NCBI GenBank assembly: GCA_016209245.1
Contig: JACQWN010000587.1
Span: forward strand, 1 to 11,575
Length of the DNA: 11,575 nt
Direction of reading: 5' to 3'
Source: Bacteroidia bacterium
GTDB lineage: Bacteria > Bacteroidota > Bacteroidia > Bacteroidales > BM523
Under the pieces are notes generated by a model, which saw only the letters and a list, made by a program, of their open reading frames with translations, did not search any database and had not been told where the DNA came from. Position 1 is the stretch's first letter. Each line of letters starts with the position of its first letter. The position numbers and the translations under genes are program-made. Below, piece after piece: positions 7,188-11,575 of this stretch.

Positions 7188-8024
7188 TCAATACTGCTCC
7201 TTTTCATTCGGGAAATCAAGTGTTTTTATATCATAAATATATTTTGTTACCGAGCTGAATATTTCCTGATAAAGATTATGATATCTGCGTAGAAATCTTG
7301 GTGAAAATTCCTGTGTAATTCCAAGCATATCATGTAAAACCAATACTTGTCCATCAACTTTACTGCCTGCACCTATTCCGATAATAGGAATTTTTATTGA
7401 ATTTGCGACCCGTTCGCCCAGCTTGGCGGGAATCTTTTCAAGAACTATAGCAAAACATCCTGCTTCTTCCAAAAGATGTGCGTCTTCTACAAGTTTATTA
7501 GCTTCGTCTTCATCGGTAGCCCTTACTACATAAGTTCCGAATTTATGGATAGACTGCGGCAGTAAACCAAGATGCCCCATTACCGGAATTCCTGCGGAAA
7601 GAATCCTGTTTACCGATTCAAGAACTTCATGTCCTCCTTCAAGTTTTACCGCTTCTGCACCCGCTTCCTTCATAAGCCGGATGGCCGAAGCCAAAGCTTC
7701 TTTCGAATTACCCTGATAAGTCCCGAAAGGAAGATCAACAACAACCAATGCCCTTTTAGTCGCCCTTCTGACAGCTTTTGCATGGTATATCATATCATCA
7801 AGCGTTATCGGCAGAGTCGAAGCATATCCCATCATGACATTGGAAGCAGAATCGCCTACAAGTATTACATCTATTTCCGCCTGATCCAAAATCCTCGCCA
7901 TCGAATAATCATATGCCGTAAGCATAGCAATTTTCTCCCCTCTCGCTTTCATCTCAAAAAGTACATGAGTGGTTACTTTTTTTATTTTCTTCTGAAGCAT
8001 AATTTTTAAATTATTTTTTTGCAT
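7188..8024 (-). CDS. panB: PanB, 3-methyl-2-oxobutanoate hydroxymethyltransferase
   Basis: PanB transfers a hydroxymethyl group from 5,10-methylene-tetrahydrofolate to 3-methyl-2-oxobutanoate, giving ketopantoate, the first committed step towards pantothenate and CoA. The protein is a cytosolic TIM barrel. Metal-binding residues are visible as Asp58 (ILVGDSASN), Asp97 (VVVDLPFG) and Glu129 (VKLEGG), and the catalytic base as Glu196 (IVLEKIP). HLGLLPQS (151-158) and [21 protein letters not shown] (residues 215-235) are also typical. The 278 residues slightly exceed the usual 264-275. Starting at Met9 ([12 protein letters not shown], base 8000) would give 270 and matches homologues better, so the start is uncertain. 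No clear panB promoter is seen. Confidence 0.96.
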   Translation of the reverse strand: MQKNNLKIMLQKKIKKVTTHVLFEMKARGEKIAMLTAYDYSMARILDQAEIDVILVGDSASNVMMGYASTLPITLDDMIYHAKAVRRATKRALVVVDLPFGTYQGNSKEALASAIRLMKEAGAEAVKLEGGHEVLESVNRILSAGIPVMGHLGLLPQSIHKFGTYVVRATDEDEANKLVEDAHLLEEAGCFAIVLEKIPAKLGERVANSIKIPIIGIGAGSKVDGQVLVLHDMLGITQEFSPRFLRRYHNLYQEIFSSVTKYIYDIKTLDFPNEKEQY

Positions 8025-8048
8025 TATTAAAGTGAAATATTACATTTG
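8018..8048 (+). promoter_or_regulatory. Bacteroidota promoter for the lipoprotein gene
   Basis: TTTG (8018-8021), a spacer of exactly 19 bases, and TACATTTG (8041-8048) match the Bacteroidota consensus TTTG-N19-TAnnTTTG exactly. Transcription would start near 8053-8055, giving a leader of about 110 bases before the ATG at 8164. The -33 box overlaps the first codons of panB if panB starts at 8024, and lies just upstream of panB if it starts at 8000, so the two genes may influence each other. Confidence 0.6.
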
Positions 8049-8055
8049 TAGCTAT

Positions 8056-8086
8056 TAATGCAGATTTCTTATTTTAGCCTGCATTA
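8056..8086 (+). promoter_or_regulatory. Inverted repeat in the lipoprotein gene leader
   Basis: TAATGCAG (8056-8063) and CTGCATTA (8079-8086) are perfect 8-base complements around a 15-base AT-rich loop. They lie directly after the predicted start of transcription, where either a repressor site or a leader stem-loop is possible. No known operator or riboswitch is recognised. Confidence 0.3.
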
Positions 8087-8163
8087 TTCATAAATCTTGT
8101 TAAAATATAAATTCAAGAATTAAATAGTGTCAAAATACTGAAATTTAATTAGGCGGTAAAATT

Positions 8164-9219
8164 ATGAAAAAAAAGAACATATTATATTTTGTTCTGTTTA
8201 TAATTATATTATACTCATGCCGCACCGATTTCAATATTAATGCCGAATGGGAAGATATTACTGTTGTTTATGGATTGCTCGATCAGGATGATACTGCCCA
8301 TTATATTAAAATTAACAAAACCTTTCTTGGCGATGAAGATGCTTATATAATGGCACAGGAAAGCGATTCATTATATTATGACAGCTTATATGTCACACTT
8401 GAAGAATGGAAAAATAACAGCTTATCCAATACTTTCATACTTTCTAAAACAGTTAATGAGATATCTAAAGACCCCGGCATTTTTTCCAATGAAAGAAATA
8501 TTTTGTATAAAACAACTGCTTCGCTTGATGCACTTGCCGAATACAAATTATTAATATATATTCCTCATTTTGATAAAGAAGTTACAGCTTCAACAGAGCT
8601 TATCAGCGGTTTAATAATAAAAGGAACATGGCAGGACGAGCACAAGGAAGTAAATCTTGTCTCTGAACAAGAGATAATTGAACTTGTCAGTGCAAAAAAT
8701 GCAAAAATTTATGATTTAACCCTGCGTTTTCATTATTACGAAACTTATAACGAGCTGACATTCACCGAGGATTCAATTGATTATTTTTGCTCCTCAATAT
8801 TATCCGGCACAGCATTGGGATCTGAAAAGCTTGAGCTTATTCTGAACGGTCAATTATTTTTACAGTATCTTGCTTCACGGTTAAAAAATGATCCATTAAT
8901 CCGGCGTGTTGCCCGTTCAACGAAATATTACACAGGACTTCCTCCGAATGATATGGGTCCTGTTGATATTATAATTTCCATGGGAGGCGAGGATTTGTTT
9001 ACCTATATAGAAGTGAATATGCCTTCAAACGGAATTATTCAGGAAAAACCGGCTTATTCAAATATCAGTAATGGCGGTATCGGTATATTCTCATGCCGGC
9101 ACAGTAAAATCATCAGAGACAAAGAATTTACCGGGCGTTCACTCGATTCCCTCGCACTTTCAAAATCTACAAGATTTCTTAACTTCCGGGACCAAAACGG
9201 TAATTATTGGTGGGAATAA
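8164..9219 (+). CDS. DUF4249-like lipoprotein, probably on the outer membrane
   Basis: The 351-residue protein starts with a basic tip (KKKN), a hydrophobic stretch (residues 6-16) and LYSC, so Cys19 is the likely lipidated residue of a type II signal peptide; the Tyr before Ser is unusual but tolerable. The mature part begins around INAEWEDITVVYGLLDQDDTAHYIKINKTFLG (residues 25-56) and ends with YSNISNGGIGIFSCRH (298-313), both typical of the Bacteroidota DUF4249 family. These proteins are predicted beta-rich surface or periplasmic lipoproteins, often found beside TonB-dependent receptors, and their function is unknown. Here no receptor gene is adjacent. The gene has its own promoter and stands alone between panB and dnaK. 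Confidence 0.75.
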   Translation: MKKKNILYFVLFIIILYSCRTDFNINAEWEDITVVYGLLDQDDTAHYIKINKTFLGDEDAYIMAQESDSLYYDSLYVTLEEWKNNSLSNTFILSKTVNEISKDPGIFSNERNILYKTTASLDALAEYKLLIYIPHFDKEVTASTELISGLIIKGTWQDEHKEVNLVSEQEIIELVSAKNAKIYDLTLRFHYYETYNELTFTEDSIDYFCSSILSGTALGSEKLELILNGQLFLQYLASRLKNDPLIRRVARSTKYYTGLPPNDMGPVDIIISMGGEDLFTYIEVNMPSNGIIQEKPAYSNISNGGIGIFSCRHSKIIRDKEFTGRSLDSLALSKSTRFLNFRDQNGNYWWE

Positions 9220-9225
9220 ACCTTC

Positions 9226-9265
9226 TGCCTTTTTGTCATAGTTTTAATATGGCATAATCATTGAA
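9226..9265 (+). promoter_or_regulatory. Sigma-54-like promoter with a possible upstream palindrome
   Basis: TGGCATAATCATTGAA (9250-9265) matches the sigma-54 consensus TGGCAYRNNNNTTGCW at every defined position except the C after TTG, with correct -24/-12 spacing. Just upstream, TGCC-TTTTT-GTCA (9226-9238) is an imperfect palindrome that might be an activator or repressor site. It lies right after the lipoprotein stop and points to dnaK, with a predicted start near 9277 and a leader of nearly 200 bases. The match is seen in the sequence; its use by RpoN and control of dnaK are inferred. Confidence 0.4.
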
Positions 9266-9309
9266 AACATAAAAAATTTGTTAATAATAAATAATAAGTT
9301 ACAATTCAC

Positions 9310-9413
9310 CCCATCGAGGTACGAAAAAAATACGAACTTACGAACTACGAAGATGAAACCGCGAGGTAATGTTCGTAGTTCGTAAGTTCGTAAAAAATTC
9401 GTAATTCGGTGGG
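9310..9413. repeat. Long nested inverted repeat upstream of dnaK
   Basis: Two perfect 21-base arms (9331-9351 and 9372-9392) are complementary across a 20-base loop. Outside them, CCCATCGAGGTACGAA (9310-9325) pairs with TTCGTAATTCGGTGGG (9398-9413) at 13 of 16 positions, separated from the inner arms by unpaired A runs. The arms are built from short CGAACTTA/CGAACTA units. No T tract follows. It may be a mobile palindromic element or a leader structure in the dnaK transcript. Confidence 0.65.
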
Positions 9414-9431
9414 ATAATGAAAATTAACCAT

Positions 9432-9460
9432 TATGGGTGAGTAGTAACAATAATAAATAA
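9432..9460. repeat. Partial copy of the intergenic repeat at 181-209
   Basis: TATGGGTGAGTAGTAACAAT (9432-9451), followed by AATAAATAA, differs only at a few positions from TATGGGTGAATAGTTACAAT (181-200) and the bases after it. Only the right half of the palindrome seen at 167-197 is kept here. In both places it lies shortly upstream of a gene start: 13 bases before dnaK here, and about 80 bases before the toxin gene there. Confidence 0.45.
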
Positions 9461-10391
9461 AACTTATATAAAATGGGAAAGATAATTGGAATTGATCTTG
9501 GAACGACAAATTCCTGTGTCGCAGTTATGGAAGGCAGTGAGCCTGTTGTAATAGCTAACAGCGAAGGGAAGCGCACAACACCTTCTGTAGTAGCTTTTAT
9601 AGATAATGGGGAAAGAAAAGTTGGAGATCCTGCCAAACGGCAGGCAATAATAAATCCCAAAAATACAGTTTATTCCATAAAGCGATTTATGGGAGAAACT
9701 TATGATAAGGTGCAAAAAGAAATTAAACGCGTTCCTTATGATGTTGCACAGGGCGAGAATAATACACCACGTGTTAAAATAAACGACAGACGATATTCTC
9801 CTCAGGAGATTTCTGCCATTATTCTCCAAAAGATGAAAAAAACCGCAGAAGATTATTTGGGGCATGAAGTAACCGAAGCCGTCATAACTGTTCCTGCCTA
9901 TTTTGATGATTCCCAGAGGCAGGCGACTAAGGAAGCAGGTGAAATATCAGGGCTTAAAGTAAAAAGAATTATTAACGAACCCACTGCCGCTTCGTTAGCT
10001 TATGGACTTGACAAGCGCAATAAAGATATGAAAGTTGCTGTTTACGATCTTGGAGGCGGCACTTTCGATATTTCTATTTTGGAATTAGGCGATGGTGTAT
10101 TTGAAGTAAAATCAACCAATGGCGATACACATCTTGGAGGAGACGATTTTGACCATCTGATTATGGACTGGCTCGCTGAAGATTTTAAACGCGATGAAGG
10201 GATTGATTTAAGAAAGGATCCTATGGCTTTACAACGGCTTAAAGAAGCTGCCGAAAAAGCCAAGATTGAGCTTTCCAGTACAACAACGTCAGAAATAAAT
10301 CTGCCCTATATTATGCCTGTGGATGGTATTCCTAAGCATTTGGTAAAGACGCTTACCCGTGCAAAACTCGAACAATTGATTGATCCATTAG

Positions 10392-11363
<972 letters not shown>

Positions 11364-11390
11364 TAATAGACAGTCCCGACCCGGAGTTTA

Positions 11391-11414
11391 TCCCGATGAA
11401 ATCGGGACATTTTT
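11391..11414 (+). terminator. Rho-independent terminator after dnaK
   Basis: TCCCGAT (11391-11397) and ATCGGGA (11401-11407) form a perfect 7-base stem with a GAA loop, followed by CA and five T (11410-11414). An alternative stem uses GTCCCGA (11373-11379) with TCGGGAC (11402-11408). It lies 25 bases after the dnaK stop and is the clearest terminator in the window, indicating that dnaK ends its transcript here. Confidence 0.7.
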
Positions 11415-11575
11415 AAAAATTTCAGCCGGCCCACTTGCGGCATCCCGCATTGAGCGGTATCAAACCTTACAAACCACCCCGCAAACCAAAGCTTATAAAA
11501 AAGTACAATTTAACCGACCCGCATAAGTGCAAATTTTGTTAATAACTTTTTGACCTTAAATTATTAGTGCTGTTA

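Noticed and set aside
7572..8009. 145-codon plus-strand open frame inside panB
   Set aside because: It is antisense to a well-conserved panB and its translation resembles no protein family.
11415..11575. Final 160 bases checked for the start of another gene or tRNA
   Set aside because: No start with supporting motif, no cloverleaf and no clear promoter box was found.

Overview
The window looks like chromosomal DNA from a member of the Bacteroidota, probably an uncultured Bacteroidales-like organism. The evidence is the low GC content, A-rich leaders with little Shine-Dalgarno sequence, Bacteroidota-type promoter boxes (TAnnTTTG, in one case with TTTG exactly 19 bases upstream), a DUF4249-type lipoprotein, and proteins such as SufB, SufD, PanB and DnaK that read as Bacteroidota versions. 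No rRNA, tRNA or CRISPR array is visible.

Layout. (1) Positions 1-1262 are accessory and very AT-rich. They hold the start of a helix-turn-helix protein, possibly a transposase, leaving the left edge on the minus strand; a palindromic repeat; a two-gene toxin-antitoxin module (BrnT-like toxin, then CopG-like antitoxin); and about 420 bases of non-coding DNA with a long composite hairpin repeat and a short tandem repeat. (2) Positions 1263-4860 carry sufB-sufC-sufD, the Fe-S cluster scaffold complex, as a tight operon. No sufS or sufE follows within the window. (3) Positions 4933-6450 encode a stand-alone P-loop ATPase with a C-terminal PD-(D/E)XK nuclease-like domain, of unknown role. (4) On the minus strand, panB (pantothenate/CoA synthesis) is followed by an RluA-family pseudouridine synthase; they are probably co-transcribed. 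(5) A good Bacteroidota promoter at 8018-8048 points to a DUF4249-like surface lipoprotein gene at 8164-9219. (6) A 250-base gap holds a sigma-54-like promoter, a nested inverted repeat with perfect 21-base arms, and a partial copy of the repeat seen near position 180. (7) dnaK (9473-11366) follows. It is broken: about 53 bases are missing in the ATPase domain and the frame shifts, either a true mutation or an assembly error. A terminator follows dnaK, and the last 160 bases show no supported gene.

Most of the window is ordinary housekeeping. The points worth a second look are the broken dnaK, the sigma-54-like site upstream of it, the ATPase-nuclease next to the suf operon, and the family of intergenic palindromes. 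I do not see convincing evidence for a wholly new multi-gene system.
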